Source of the DNA: Planktothrix agardhii NIES-204
GTDB taxonomy: Bacteria > Cyanobacteriota > Cyanobacteriia > Cyanobacteriales > Microcoleaceae
Assembly (NCBI GenBank): GCA_003609755.1
Contig: AP017991.1
Span: forward strand, 2,683,501 to 2,747,500
Reading direction: 5' to 3'
Length of the DNA: 64,000 bases
The notes beneath the pieces were generated by a model. It searched no databases and was not told where the DNA came from. It saw only the letters and a list, made by a program, of their open reading frames with translations. Made by a program: the position numbers and the translations under genes. Positions 45,914 to 55,176 of this stretch are shown here, one piece after another. Within the stretch, counting starts at the first letter, position 1, and each line of letters starts with the position of its first letter.

Positions 45914-47839
45914 TCAGCGCGTCTGAGTTGGTTGACCCGAAGGAATAGATTTGATTTGAGTTTGACGAACTTGCCACCATATTGCAAAACCCCCAGCAAT
46001 AAATATCGCAAATAAACTCAAAATAAAAAATACCTCTTTCCACTTAGACATTGACTTAGAGGGGGGCTGAACCTCTTGCTCAGGAATCGATTCATCATAT
46101 AATAAAACCTTAGAGGCTTCCGTTGGTTCAGACTCCAAAGATTCAGTTTTTGTGGCTAGAGGTGTAGTTTCTACTAATACTAATTTTTGCGGAGATACCC
46201 CACAATAAATCATCACAACCGAGATATTATCATGACCATTCTTATCATTAGCAATGTCAATCCATCCCTGCACCGCCGACTCTAAAGATTGTTCTCCATT
46301 TAACACCGAAGCAGAAAAATTTTGCCAACATTGTTCCACCCGTTGATTATCACTTAATCCGTCGGAACATAATAATAATAATCCATCTTCTTCAATAATA
46401 AATCGTTGTACAGTTGGCCGTAAAAACTCCGCTTCTCGGGTTCCTAATGCTTGGGTTAAAGCTCCCGAACCCGACCTTTGAACAGCATCCCAATATAAAC
46501 TCCGACCATGACAAACCTCCCGATTTGCCACATCATCATCGACGGTTAATTGTTTGCAGGAATTTTGAGTAATCCAATAGGCGCGACTATCGCCCACATT
46601 CACCAAATATAATTCATGGCAATTGGTTAACTCAATACCTTCGGGAGTTTTTACCTTTTGAGGTAACTGTAAAGCCATGACTAAAGTTGTTCCCATCCGT
46701 TGTCTAAATTCTCGCCCTTGTTCATTATTTTGGGCAGCAATAACATTATTAACAACTCGGGTAATTTCTTGCAGTTGTTCCATAATTAATTCCGGTGGGG
46801 CTAACTCCTCCTGCTGGGAAATTTCCGCCATAAAACTATAAATCAAAGGCTTTAAAGACTGTACCGCCAATTGACTCGCCACCTCACCGCCATCATGACC
46901 CCCCACCCCATCACAAACAATACTTAAATGGGGAATTAATTTATCATTTGGATAAAGATGAAAATTTCGGACATCGTGCAGACCCGGATAATAACTATCC
47001 TCGTTCTCCGAACGTCTGACCCCCACATCCGTTAATCCCGTTACCGCTAAATGTAAGGGGAGTTGGGCCGCCTGTTCCATTAATAATTGATTCAGTTGAC
47101 TCGCCACTTCCTTTAAGGAGTCCTCCTGACGACGCATCAATTGATGAATGGTCTGTAAACGATACTGTATAGTCGGATGGGCTGTTTCTATTAAAGCAAC
47201 CCAAGATTCGGCTAAATCTCGTTGGGTAGGTTGTAATGCGCCCTGATGCAGTTCTCGCAACCGCACCCGCCAACCGTCTACCCGCAGGTTCTCCTTGACA
47301 AATAAACTATAGGCCGCCCCCTGTTCGGTTAAAGGTGTCCACAGTTGTAGTATTTGCCATAACCAATAGACCTGACGCACGGCGGAGGTTTTGGGCCAGA
47401 CTTCCACCAAGGTCGGGAATAGTTGACCCCGACTATCGACGGGAATATTATCCAATAGTAGGGTTTCCGTCGCTTCTGGAGAAATACCCAATGGATAAAC
47501 CCCAAACACCCCAGGAATATGCAAATGATGGGGGGAAAGATATAAATAGGATAATATCGACTCGGAGAGAATATCGGGCAAAATCGGTGGGGCACCGGGT
47601 TTAGTATCTAACCAAACTTGGGGGAAGGTGACATAATAGCGATTTCCCACTAACTGACAGGGTTGAATTTGTCCCGCCCCCGAACCAGTAGCCCATAAAT
47701 ATCTATAGGTTAGGGGAGTTTGGCAAGTCTGACAAATTTGATGTCCCAAGGAGTTACGCGGTTGGGGACAGGCGGGGTTGGTGCAATGAATTGGCGGCGG
47801 CGCCGAGGTGCTAATTTGGAATAATTTTTCTAAGGACAC
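45914..47839 (-). CDS. PP2C-family protein phosphatase with zinc ribbon and C-terminal TM helix
   Basis: The N-terminus has CTNPACPQP and CQTCQTP zinc-ribbon motifs, followed by a region (about 60-260) typical of cyanobacterial Stp-like proteins, then the PP2C domain: TDVGVRRSENEDSYY, CDGVGGHDGGEVAS, GDSRAYWI, CSDGLSDNQRVE and KNGHDNISVVMI, which together hold the metal-binding Asp and Gly residues. A single membrane helix lies near residues 610-630. The start codon is a GTG. It probably dephosphorylates targets of Ser/Thr kinases, at the membrane. Confidence 0.88.
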   Translation of the reverse strand: MSLEKLFQISTSAPPPIHCTNPACPQPRNSLGHQICQTCQTPLTYRYLWATGSGAGQIQPCQLVGNRYYVTFPQVWLDTKPGAPPILPDILSESILSYLYLSPHHLHIPGVFGVYPLGISPEATETLLLDNIPVDSRGQLFPTLVEVWPKTSAVRQVYWLWQILQLWTPLTEQGAAYSLFVKENLRVDGWRVRLRELHQGALQPTQRDLAESWVALIETAHPTIQYRLQTIHQLMRRQEDSLKEVASQLNQLLMEQAAQLPLHLAVTGLTDVGVRRSENEDSYYPGLHDVRNFHLYPNDKLIPHLSIVCDGVGGHDGGEVASQLAVQSLKPLIYSFMAEISQQEELAPPELIMEQLQEITRVVNNVIAAQNNEQGREFRQRMGTTLVMALQLPQKVKTPEGIELTNCHELYLVNVGDSRAYWITQNSCKQLTVDDDVANREVCHGRSLYWDAVQRSGSGALTQALGTREAEFLRPTVQRFIIEEDGLLLLCSDGLSDNQRVEQCWQNFSASVLNGEQSLESAVQGWIDIANDKNGHDNISVVMIYCGVSPQKLVLVETTPLATKTESLESEPTEASKVLLYDESIPEQEVQPPSKSMSKWKEVFFILSLFAIFIAGGFAIWWQVRQTQIKSIPSGQPTQTR

Positions 47840-48006
47840 GGCTAGGACTGTTAATAGGGACTTAATTGTAGAAAGGTTAATTATAAAAGGGGATATTTAA
47901 AATTCACCAGTGTTAAACGGTGAGAGTGTCAACAAAGTTTTCGGTTCACACAAGCATCTAGTACAGTAATACATAGAAAGTAGTAATTATTGAAACCTTA
48001 ACATTA

Positions 48007-48684
48007 ATGAACACAGAATCTTATATTTTTGTTGCGGGTGCAAGTCGCGGTGTGGGACGAGAAGTGGTCAAATCCCTCCGCAACCAACAGATAAACGTCA
48101 AAGCCCTATTAAGAACACCGGATACTCGCCCCGAATTAGAAGCCTTGGGGGTGCGGGTGGTGATGGGGAATGCCTTGGATATAACCGCCGTTGAACAGGC
48201 GATATTAGGCCCAGAAACAATTTCGGCGGTGATTAGTACCATTGGCGGTTTACCCAAGGATGGAGAGCGGGCGGACTATTTAGGGAATCAACATTTAATT
48301 GACGCGGCGGTGAAAGCGGGCGTCGGGAAGTTTATTCTGGTATCTTCGATTGGGAGTGGCAAAAGTGTGGTGGCTTTACCTCCCCAAGCGTTTGAAACCT
48401 TAAAATCGGTTTTGGTAGAAAAGGAAAAAGCAGAACAGCATTTAATTGATAGTGGACTGAATTACACGATTATTCGTCCGGGGGGACTGAAATCTGAACC
48501 CGCCACCGGAAACGGCGTATTAACAGAAAATTATCGGGTAGCGGGAACAATTCATCGGGCTGATGTGGCTCAATTGCTCTGTGATTGTTTATGTTCAGAG
48601 GTAGCTAATCATAAGATTCTTTCAGCTATTGACCGGAATATGACCTACGGACAATCGGATTTTGAAATTTTGAATTTGAGTTAA
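48007..48684 (+). CDS. SDR-type NAD(P)H-binding protein, 225 aa
   Basis: An atypical short-chain dehydrogenase of the NmrA/YwnB-like class: FVAGASRGVGREVVKSL is the dinucleotide motif near the N-terminus, and KFILVSSIGSGKS and YTIIRPGGLKSEP are typical of the family. The canonical YxxxK catalytic pair is not clear, suggesting a binding or regulatory role or reductase with a distinct active site. Single gene between divergent neighbours. Confidence 0.8.
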   Translation: MNTESYIFVAGASRGVGREVVKSLRNQQINVKALLRTPDTRPELEALGVRVVMGNALDITAVEQAILGPETISAVISTIGGLPKDGERADYLGNQHLIDAAVKAGVGKFILVSSIGSGKSVVALPPQAFETLKSVLVEKEKAEQHLIDSGLNYTIIRPGGLKSEPATGNGVLTENYRVAGTIHRADVAQLLCDCLCSEVANHKILSAIDRNMTYGQSDFEILNLS

Positions 48685-48698
48685 ATTTACCAGTTTTT

Positions 48699-48947
48699 CT
48701 AATCTAAATTAACCTGGATTCTCGTTTCATCCCAACTATTTTCTACTTGCCAATTTGGATCTTGATTATTTTCTAAATTGGCATTAATATTTTGGGCAAC
48801 TTGATTGAGTTTATCTTGGGATAAACCTTCTGAATTAGAAGTTTTTGCTTGCTGTTCATCGACACCAATACTAACAATTTCTAAACCCTCTCCAGACTTA
48901 GGAGATGGCTCGGAATTGGAGAGATTTTTAGCTTCGGATTTAGACAT
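48699..48947 (-). CDS. Hypothetical acidic protein, 82 aa
   Basis: A small acidic, Asn/Ser/Glu-rich protein without signal or membrane segment. The middle (QDKLNQVAQNINANLENNQDP) is probably helical. It lies 14 bases from the convergent end of the SDR gene and downstream of the 48996-49866 pair in the same direction. No family recognised. Confidence 0.45.
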   Translation of the reverse strand: MSKSEAKNLSNSEPSPKSGEGLEIVSIGVDEQQAKTSNSEGLSQDKLNQVAQNINANLENNQDPNWQVENSWDETRIQVNLD

Positions 48948-48995
48948 TTTAACTTTTTTATAAATAAGGATATAACTCTATTATAACCTGAATTT

Positions 48996-49631
48996 TCAAA
49001 AAGGCAAATCATCTTCCAAATCTTGATTATTGTCTAAAGGTTGTACTTGAGGCATAATCATTTTTTCAGCTTGTTTAATTCTTTCAAATAAAGAAGAACG
49101 AGATTGTTGGCGTTTTTGAATTAATTTGTTAATATTGTATTTGACCTTTAATTCTTCTCGTTGCTCTGGGGATAATGGCTCATAATCCGGTAAAAAATCC
49201 GCCGCCGTCACAATAGGAACCCTAGGGCCTAGTTTCTCCACCGGAATTTGGGGAAGACGGGCTAAAAAATAGTCTTTTCTGTTTCTAATTTGTTCAGACT
49301 TATTATTGATTTCGGTAATAATCCCGATAATTTGACTCAAATGATGGTTAGATAAAGCCCTCTGAATATCAATACTTTCTAAGGAAATTTCCAAGGTTTC
49401 TATTTGTTTTAAAATATCGGCAGGAATATGATCCAAATTCGGCGGATTAACCGTTGTTTTTAAGGTAATTAAAGCCTGATTTAATTGAGTTTCAATCTCG
49501 TTGATAACCTCACGGTGATGGTCTTGAGAAACCGGGTTTTGTAATAGGTCTTGCAGGTTTTGAGTGGCTTGTTGCACAAGCTCAAGGGTCGCCTGAAGTT
49601 GGGGGGAATTTGTAGATTTAAAGTGATTCAA
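48996..49631 (-). CDS. Hypothetical helical protein, 211 aa
   Basis: Predicted mostly alpha-helical, with long Gln/Asn/Leu-rich helices (residues 10-110), a conserved-looking middle KDYFLARLPQIPVEKLGPRVP and a basic helix (NINKLIQKRQQSRSSLFERIKQ). No known domain is recognised. It starts 14 bases inside the end of the upstream Trp-rich gene (TTG start), a translational overlap. Confidence 0.5.
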   Translation of the reverse strand: MNHFKSTNSPQLQATLELVQQATQNLQDLLQNPVSQDHHREVINEIETQLNQALITLKTTVNPPNLDHIPADILKQIETLEISLESIDIQRALSNHHLSQIIGIITEINNKSEQIRNRKDYFLARLPQIPVEKLGPRVPIVTAADFLPDYEPLSPEQREELKVKYNINKLIQKRQQSRSSLFERIKQAEKMIMPQVQPLDNNQDLEDDLPF

Positions 49632-49866
49632 GGTCTTCTAATTCCTGGGTAGACTGCCATCCGGGTTGCCATAAAGCCCGGTCTTGAAGTTGTTGAGCAT
49701 TTAACCAAAATCTCACCTGGGGGTCACAGGATGCAACCATTTCGGCAAATACCCATTTGCCCTGATTTTTGCGGTTTGCGACTTGGAAATGCCTCCAGCC
49801 CCAGGTTTTTTGATGGGATGTCCATTTAGAACCTAATAGATAGGGGAATTTTTGCTTTTTTGCCAT
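49618..49866 (-). CDS. Trp-rich TIGR02450-family protein, 82 aa
   Basis: A short basic protein with many Trp residues (KWTSHQKTWGWRHFQV, KWVFAEMVASCDP, FWLNAQQLQDRALWQPGWQ). This pattern matches the Trp-rich TIGR02450 family of bacterial proteins of unknown function. It overlaps the following gene and likely forms an operon with 48996-49631. Confidence 0.75.
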   Translation of the reverse strand: MAKKQKFPYLLGSKWTSHQKTWGWRHFQVANRKNQGKWVFAEMVASCDPQVRFWLNAQQLQDRALWQPGWQSTQELEDLESL

Positions 49867-50024
49867 TGTTGAGATTAGGGCACTGGACTATAACAATAAT
49901 AGTTAAAGATTGTGACAGATTTTTTGCCCACTTGCCAAGGTTGTTTTTTAATACGACAGGTTGTCATAGTTTATGGTAGGATGTTCGTTATCGCTTATAA
50001 AGTTACATTTTTTAGAGGCAAGTT

Positions 50025-50438
50025 ATGAATCAGATGGTTTCAGTGTCCAAGCGGGTCGCCTTAGTTTTGTCTGTGGCCTTTTTAATGATTAGCACCTTTG
50101 TATTTGGTGTGGGTCAAGCCTCCGCAGAAACCTTTACTGTTAAAATGGGTGCTGATTCGGGGATGTTAAAATTTGATCCGAGCAAAGTAGAAGTCAAATC
50201 GGGTGATGTGGTTAAATTTGTTAACAACAAACTCCCTCCCCATAATGCAGTTTTTGATAAAGCTAAATCTCCTGATGCGGCTGTTGCGGTGAAACTTTCC
50301 CATAAAGCATTACTTCAAAAACCCGGTGAGTCCTTTGAAGTTGCCTTCACCGATGATATGCCTGCTGGTGTCTATTCCTACTATTGTGAACCCCACCGTG
50401 GCGCGGGTATGAACGCTGAAATTGTTCTGAAAAAATAA
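50025..50438 (+). CDS. petE: Plastocyanin
   Basis: Copper electron carrier between cytochrome b6f and photosystem I in the thylakoid lumen. A signal peptide (residues 1-34, ending QASAE) precedes a 100-residue mature protein. The type-1 copper ligands are His in PPHNAVF and Cys, His and Met in YYCEPHRGAGM. Ribosome site AGAGGCAAG lies just before the ATG at 50025. In copper-poor conditions such genes are replaced by cytochrome c6; no petJ is in the window. Confidence 0.96.
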   Translation: MNQMVSVSKRVALVLSVAFLMISTFVFGVGQASAETFTVKMGADSGMLKFDPSKVEVKSGDVVKFVNNKLPPHNAVFDKAKSPDAAVAVKLSHKALLQKPGESFEVAFTDDMPAGVYSYYCEPHRGAGMNAEIVLKK

Positions 50439-50681
50439 TGAGAGTCTAGTTACTTTACTTGTTGAATTAATAATTAATTTTGGGTGGTTTTTTGTTGGTA
50501 ATTAAACTAACAAGAGACTACCCAAATGTTTTATATAGTAGGGAACAGGGAATTAGACTTTAGATTTTAAATTAAAGATAATTTTGTTTGAGTTTCCCCA
50601 CCTTTAGTAGAAATAGCTAAAACATTAAAATCATCCCCAACTCAAAACCTAAAGTCTAAAATTGTCAATTGTTAACTGATG
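50439..50681. other. Intergenic region between petE and psbV
   Basis: AT-rich 243-base gap between convergent genes. It contains a weak inverted repeat around TTGGGTGGT and ACTACCCAA (about 50479-50525) that might end petE transcripts. No ORF seen. Confidence 0.4.
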
Positions 50682-51173
50682 TTAGCGCAGGTATTTACCA
50701 CCACCCCATTGTTCAGGACGAACTTTGGGTTCTAATAATAGATATCCAGCCAGATTATATAAATCATCTTCTGTCAGATTTCGCATGGCGACGAAAATAT
50801 CTGAACTCTTGGTGCTGGGGTGGGTTTCGGAAATTTCTTCTAACCCATCATAGGTAGTGGGATTTTTGATAAAGTCGATCAGGGCGACAATATTATCGCG
50901 GGAGGGGGATGCTCCTGCCAAGGTTGGAGGACTGAGGTTAATATCAGGGTTGGTTTTGGTCATCCCTAAAGCGTGACAGGAGGCGCAAGCCTTATTAAAT
51001 AATTTTTTGCCCTTTTTCAGTTCTTTTTCACTCAGAACAACGGTTTGGCCCTGGTCATTTAGGGGTAAAGTCCGAAGTTCTTTGGTCAGGTCTAATGCAT
51101 TGGCATTAGTGACAAACAGTTGAAAGGTGAAAAATACAGTGGCTATTGCCAGCCAAAAGTATCTTTTTAGCAT
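50682..51173 (-). CDS. psbV: Cytochrome c-550 (photosystem II extrinsic protein)
   Basis: Lumenal heme protein of photosystem II that stabilises the oxygen-evolving complex. A signal peptide (residues 1-26, ending NANA) precedes ALDLTKELRTLPLN, the usual mature N-terminus. The heme site is CASCH and the distal ligand is His in SETHPS. The C-terminal WGGGKYLR matches the family. Length (163 aa) is standard. Confidence 0.94.
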   Translation of the reverse strand: MLKRYFWLAIATVFFTFQLFVTNANALDLTKELRTLPLNDQGQTVVLSEKELKKGKKLFNKACASCHALGMTKTNPDINLSPPTLAGASPSRDNIVALIDFIKNPTTYDGLEEISETHPSTKSSDIFVAMRNLTEDDLYNLAGYLLLEPKVRPEQWGGGKYLR

Positions 51174-51380
51174 GGTTCTCCTTATGACTAAGTTAGTGAT
51201 TAAAAGCTAAATCCAGTCTTGGCTTGATCCGCGAGCAGAAGTTAGTTAAGTTTGGGTTCAGGTTATTGAATGTCCCCGATCCCGGTGATTAGCTGATCGG
51301 CATTTGTCAATCGTCTATTGTTATTTACCACCTTAACCCTCTGCGAAATATAATTTCACAGAGGGTTAAGGTGGATTGAA
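51174..51380. other. Intergenic region upstream of psbV
   Basis: A 207-base gap between psbV and the small conserved gene, holding the psbV promoter region and the terminator at 51328-51374. A TGATTAGCTGATCGG-type stretch is present at about 51286-51300; no ORF is seen. Confidence 0.4.
51328..51374 (-). terminator. Long hairpin terminator after small gene
   Basis: CCACCTTAACCCTCTG and CAGAGGGTTAAGGTGG form a 22-bp stem (one mismatch) with an ATA loop, starting 7 bases after the stop of the leftward gene. No long T-run follows, but the strong stem and position support termination. Confidence 0.75.
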
Positions 51381-51566
51381 CTATTGGGACTCTGGGGACT
51401 GACGTTGGGCTGTGATTTTAGACATCAAAGCCTTAGCATCCTCCAGGGCTAAACGGGTTTGAGAATGTTGATAGGCAATTCCCAATTGGTCACACAGTTG
51501 GAGTACAGTCTCAACGGGGAGATTGTAGTCCTCTGCTATTTCTGTGATGGACAGGTCGGCAAAACC
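51381..51566 (-). CDS. Small conserved protein, 61 aa
   Basis: A short soluble protein (MGFADLSITEIAEDYNLPVE and a helix with LCDQLGIAYQHSQTRLALEDAKALM) that looks like a small helix-turn-helix or the N-terminal domain of IF-2; no clear family. I choose the ATG at 51566; a TTG at 51599 would add 11 residues. It lies downstream of accD in the same orientation (about 110 bases), ending at a strong hairpin terminator. Confidence 0.6.
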   Translation of the reverse strand, partial: GFADLSITEIAEDYNLPVETVLQLCDQLGIAYQHSQTRLALEDAKALMSKITAQRQSPESQ

Positions 51567-51679
51567 CATAAGTCTGTTTAAACAATAGGTCTTGATCAAA
51601 AATTATAGGAACCTTTGGTATTTTGTGAAAACCAACAATTTGATCGCGATCGCCACTAAACATCGATCAACAGTTCCCG

Positions 51680-52642
51680 CTAGACTGACTTAGACGCTGA
51701 GACACCCTGAGATAAATCTATGGGTGTATCACCCGAAGTTAGGGGGATAACTTCAGCAGTATGGGATAAGGGCCCGGAGGTTTGGGGAAGACGATGGAGG
51801 CGAATCAATTGGGCTAGGGTTTTTTTGAGTTGGGTACGGGGAACAATGGCATCCACAAACCCATAATTCAATAGGTATTCTGAGGTTTGGAAATCATCGG
51901 GTAACTTCTCTCTCAGGGTTTGTTCAATTACCCGTCTTCCAGCAAAACCAATAGTCGCTTTTGGCTCGGCTAAAATCATATCCCCTAACATGGCAAAACT
52001 GGCCGTCACCCCTCCGGTGGTGGGATGGGTGAGGACGGGAATATACAGCAGTCGGGATTTGCGGTGGCGATGCAAGGCGGCGGAGATTTTCGCCATCTGC
52101 ATCAGACTTAACATTCCCTCCTGCATCCTCGCGCCCCCGGAGGCACAAATAATCACCACGGGATAGCCTTCATTAGTGCCATGTTCAATCAGGCGGGTGA
52201 GTTTTTCCCCGACCACTGAACCCATGCTACCGCCCATAAACCGGAAGTCCATGACTCCCAGGGCCACGGGTTCACCTTCGAGTAAGCCGATTCCGGTTTG
52301 TACCGCATCGGATAATCCGGTTTTTTCCCGGGTTTCTCGGAGTCGATCACTATAGGATTTGCGATCGCGAAATTTCAGGGGATCAACCGCATACATTTCG
52401 GCATCTAAAGCCATCCAGGTATTAGGATCAATCAATTGCCCAATTCGCTCGTCGCTATTGACCATGAAATGATGACCGCATTCCAAACAAACCTTATTAT
52501 TGGCTTGTAGGTCTTTGGCATAAGTTAAAGCATTGCACTTTTCGCACTTAACCCATAGCCCATCAGCAATTTCTCGTTCCTGCGGTTCGGGAGTGTTGGG
52601 TAATAATTTACGCCGATTTGCGAACCAATCAAATAGAGACAT
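51680..52642 (-). CDS. accD: Acetyl-CoA carboxylase carboxyltransferase subunit beta
   Basis: First committed step of fatty acid synthesis, with AccA. A four-cysteine zinc finger (CEKC and CLECGHH, residues 33-57) is followed by the crotonase-fold carboxyltransferase domain with [20 protein letters not shown] and [11 protein letters not shown]. The protein has 320 residues, typical for cyanobacteria. Confidence 0.95.
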   Translation of the reverse strand: MSLFDWFANRRKLLPNTPEPQEREIADGLWVKCEKCNALTYAKDLQANNKVCLECGHHFMVNSDERIGQLIDPNTWMALDAEMYAVDPLKFRDRKSYSDRLRETREKTGLSDAVQTGIGLLEGEPVALGVMDFRFMGGSMGSVVGEKLTRLIEHGTNEGYPVVIICASGGARMQEGMLSLMQMAKISAALHRHRKSRLLYIPVLTHPTTGGVTASFAMLGDMILAEPKATIGFAGRRVIEQTLREKLPDDFQTSEYLLNYGFVDAIVPRTQLKKTLAQLIRLHRLPQTSGPLSHTAEVIPLTSGDTPIDLSQGVSASKSV

Positions 52643-52778
52643 TAAAAATTGTTTTGACTTTTGCTATTTCTAATTTTAAGACTGTGAGGCCTTGGGAAAT
52701 TGGGGGATTCCCGTTAGCCCCATTAGTTAAATTCAAAATCTACACCATAATAGAACGATATATAGCAAGTCTTAACGT

Positions 52779-53024
52779 TTAATCTACAGATTCTAATTCT
52801 TCATCAATGGGGCTTAATAGGAGCAACGCCTCCCAGCGATGAGCTAAGGGGACTTGTAGCCCTACCGGACTGCCCATCCCCAGGGAAGAACTGACTCCTA
52901 AGTCAATTACCCGGGTGGGAATATCCTGGGCTTCTAAGACTTGCTGCATAAATTCGGCTTCCCATCGCAGAGCCGTTGTATGAATGTTGACATCCGCCCC
53001 GCCGTAAACGGACGGGGATTCCAT
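52779..53024 (-). pseudogene. DUF2007-like protein with IS-derived start
   Basis: The body (ALRWEAEFMQQVLEAQDIPTRVIDLG) is a DUF2007-like putative signal-transducing domain, but the first 13 residues (MESPSVYGGADVN) are encoded by the right end of an IS200/IS605-type element. The likely original start codons remain on the other side of the element at about 53950-53976 (ATG TCT TGG ATT, reading MSWIT). So the gene was split by insertion and now uses a start inside the element; function may or may not survive. Confidence 0.55.
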
Positions 53025-53420
53025 CTATTTCAACAAATCAAATATTGATAACTGTTGAAATGCTGGTGGGTTGACGCTTCGCCGAGATGCGCTTTCCTGG
53101 GAAAGTCTGACCTTCTCTCCACGTCCGTTTAAAGTCTCCGAAAGCCCTCCGGCGACTTTAATATTAATTGCAGCATTAACATCTCGATCATGAGATTCGC
53201 CACAATTTAAACAAATCCAATCTCTCACAGACAAATCTAATTTACCAATTTTGAATCCACAACAAGAGCAAGTCTTAGATGTAGGTTCCCATCGGTCTAT
53301 GATTCGGAAATCTCTACCATACTTTTCTGATTTAGCTTCTAGGAAAGTTCTAAAACTTCTCCACCCTAAATCAGAGATAGCTCTTGATAATTTCCGGTTT
53401 TTAACCATTCGGTGAAACAT
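53025..53420 (-). pseudogene. TnpB, C-terminal part (frameshifted)
   Basis: The second half of a TnpB RNA-guided nuclease: MVKNRKLSRAISDLGW, the zinc ribbon CSCCGFKIGKLDLSVRDWICLNCG and the third RuvC aspartate in DRDVNAAINI. It is out of frame with the first part by one base around 53407-53412, where the other frame ends VSPNG and stops. TnpB is a programmable nuclease guided by a transcript from the element's right end. Confidence 0.8.
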
Positions 53421-53868
53421 TTAAGTCCTCCAAGACTATTGTTTGGTTTTCACGAACAATCTGGGTAGACAATTTATGCAAGAAATCGGTGCGGGTATCA
53501 GAAACTTTAGCATGAAGTTTAGCTAATCTTTTTCTGGCTTTTTCATAACGTTCAGACCCTTTGGTTTTCCGAGACAATTGCTTAGAAAATTTACGAAGCT
53601 CCTTAATTCGCTGTTTTATCGGCTTAGGAGCTTTTATTTTTTGCCCATTACTTAATGTGGCAAAGGTTGTTATTCCCAAATCAATGCCAACTGAGTTTTC
53701 AGATTGTGGCAAGATTTCGGATTGAATTTCTACTACAAAACTCAGGAAGTATCGGTCAGCACTGTCTTTGACAATCGTGACAGAACTGGGTTCAGAGGGT
53801 AGTTGTCTTGACCAAATTACATCAATCTTACCTATTTTAGCGAGATAAACTTTAGCGATACCTGGCTT
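53401..53868 (-). pseudogene. TnpB, middle part (truncated N-terminus)
   Basis: An open frame without a proper start reads from 53868 to 53401: KIDVIWSRQLPSEPSSVTIVKD, RYFLSFVVEIQSE, the first RuvC catalytic residue in NSVGIDLGITTFA, and the second in IVLEDLNVS. The helical N-terminal domain expected before KIDVIW is missing; only about 40 bases of unrelated sequence separate this from the left-end hairpin. The frame terminates at a one-base shift relative to the C-terminal part. Confidence 0.8.
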
Positions 53869-53982
53869 TCATACTTTTGTTGATTACAGCTTGTTTTATC
53901 ATACATCAAGTTAGAATAAAAAGCCGTCGTGGAACGACGGGGCTTTAAACCCAAAATTTCCGGTAATCCAAGACATGGTATT

Positions 53983-54786
53983 TCAATTGACAAGGGGAAA
54001 AAATAAGCCTAGATAGGTGGAGAGGATTTGATGCCCCCAGAGGGCAGTAATAGCCGCACCAACGGCTAGAAAAGGGCCGAAGGGGATGGGATTGCGACGA
54101 CTGATTAAACCTAGTGCGATCGCTCCTCCTCCCACCACAGCCCCGAATAAGCAAGCTATAAATCCGCCTACGAGTAAATATTTCCACCCTAGCCAAGCCC
54201 CCATCATCGCCGCAAGTTTACTATCTCCGGCTCCCATAGCCGTTTGTCCCATGACCAGAGTTCCCACAAAGGATATGATGTCAAATAACCATAATCCCAG
54301 CACCGCCCCAATTATCCCCATCATTAACCCGTAACTGGGGGATGGGGACTGGCTGAGTTGAAACCCTAAACCCAAGACTAACCCCGACTGGGTGAGAACA
54401 TTGGGGAGGGTATAGGTATCTAAATCAATTAGGGATAGGGCAATTAACCAACTGAATAATACCCAATAACCTAATATCTGGGGGAGGGTAGGAAAACTGA
54501 AAAATATGACTAAAAATAATAGTCCTGTAGTCGCTTCTACTATGGGATAGCGGCTGGAAATTGGTGCATGGCAATGTTTACAACGTCCCTGTAGCCACAG
54601 CCAACCAAAGACGGGAATATTTTCTGAGGGACTCAACCGGGTTAAACAGTGGGGACAGCGAGAGGGGGGGTGTAGTATGGATAAACCCGCCGGAATTCGA
54701 TAAATCACGACGTTGAGAAAACTGCCTATTGATGCTCCCAGGGCAAACACAATTAAATAGGCAGGTAAACTCAGTATAATATTCAT
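53983..54786 (-). CDS. pilD: Prepilin peptidase/N-methyltransferase (A24)
   Basis: Inner-membrane aspartic protease that cleaves and N-methylates type IV prepilins. The N-terminal cytoplasmic zinc motif (CPHC and CKHC) is present, along with the two catalytic aspartates in DLDTYTLPN and GAGDSKLAA, within about eight hydrophobic helices. The ATG at 54786 (MNIILSLPAYL) gives 267 residues; the longer open frame to 54927 has no protein-like N-terminus. Confidence 0.92.
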   Translation of the reverse strand: MNIILSLPAYLIVFALGASIGSFLNVVIYRIPAGLSILHPPSRCPHCLTRLSPSENIPVFGWLWLQGRCKHCHAPISSRYPIVEATTGLLFLVIFFSFPTLPQILGYWVLFSWLIALSLIDLDTYTLPNVLTQSGLVLGLGFQLSQSPSPSYGLMMGIIGAVLGLWLFDIISFVGTLVMGQTAMGAGDSKLAAMMGAWLGWKYLLVGGFIACLFGAVVGGGAIALGLISRRNPIPFGPFLAVGAAITALWGHQILSTYLGLFFPLVN

Positions 54787-54814
54787 GCTTGATCTCGATT
54801 TCTGACTTGGGCTG

Positions 54815-55078
54815 TTAAAACAAATCGGCTTCAATCTGTTCAAAAGGGATAAAATATTCCCCAGGGAGCAAAATCGGTTGACCGGAAAATAATAGGCAAC
54901 TACGATAATTGCTAGGATTGATGGCAACTCCCAACGGCCGCCGCATTCGTTGGGCGTGGACTTCTACATAGGCATGATATATCTGTTTAGCTACCCTAAT
55001 TAAGTCGGCATTAAGCTCATGGGATGGGGTTTGAGGGTTAGCCAGAAATTCAGTTTGGAGTTGTAAGGCTTGTACCAT
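54815..55078 (-). CDS. Hypothetical protein, 87 aa
   Basis: A small protein with a helical N-terminal half and a C-terminal segment FSGQPILLPGEYFIPFEQIEADLF. No domain is recognised. It lies 28 bases upstream of pilD in the same direction and may be co-transcribed with it. Confidence 0.5.
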   Translation of the reverse strand: MVQALQLQTEFLANPQTPSHELNADLIRVAKQIYHAYVEVHAQRMRRPLGVAINPSNYRSCLLFSGQPILLPGEYFIPFEQIEADLF

Positions 55079-55176
55079 AGTAGACCCTCAATTACAAATT
55101 TTAGAGGCAAAAAACGGTGTTAATTTAATATTAGGTTGAGTTAATTCCGAAATTGTCAATTTCAAATTAAAGTTTT

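Larger units (their letters stand above)
52997..53945 (-). mobile_element. Degraded IS200/IS605-family tnpB element
   Basis: The right end carries the hairpin CCCCGCCGTAAACGGACGGGG (52997-53017) and the left end the hairpin GCCGTCGTGGAACGACGGGGC (53922-53943). No TnpA gene is present, so this is a tnpB-only unit, as common in cyanobacteria. The tnpB reading frame is broken (separate entries) and about 100 or more codons of its N-terminus are missing, so the element should be inactive unless helped in trans. It sits in the first codons of a DUF2007-like gene. Confidence 0.75.

Noticed and set aside
50669-50857. Plus-strand frame overlapping the psbV end
   Set aside because: Antisense to a well-supported psbV gene; no protein signature.
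53945-54196. Frame overlapping the end of pilD
   Set aside because: Runs in another frame through pilD; no protein signature.
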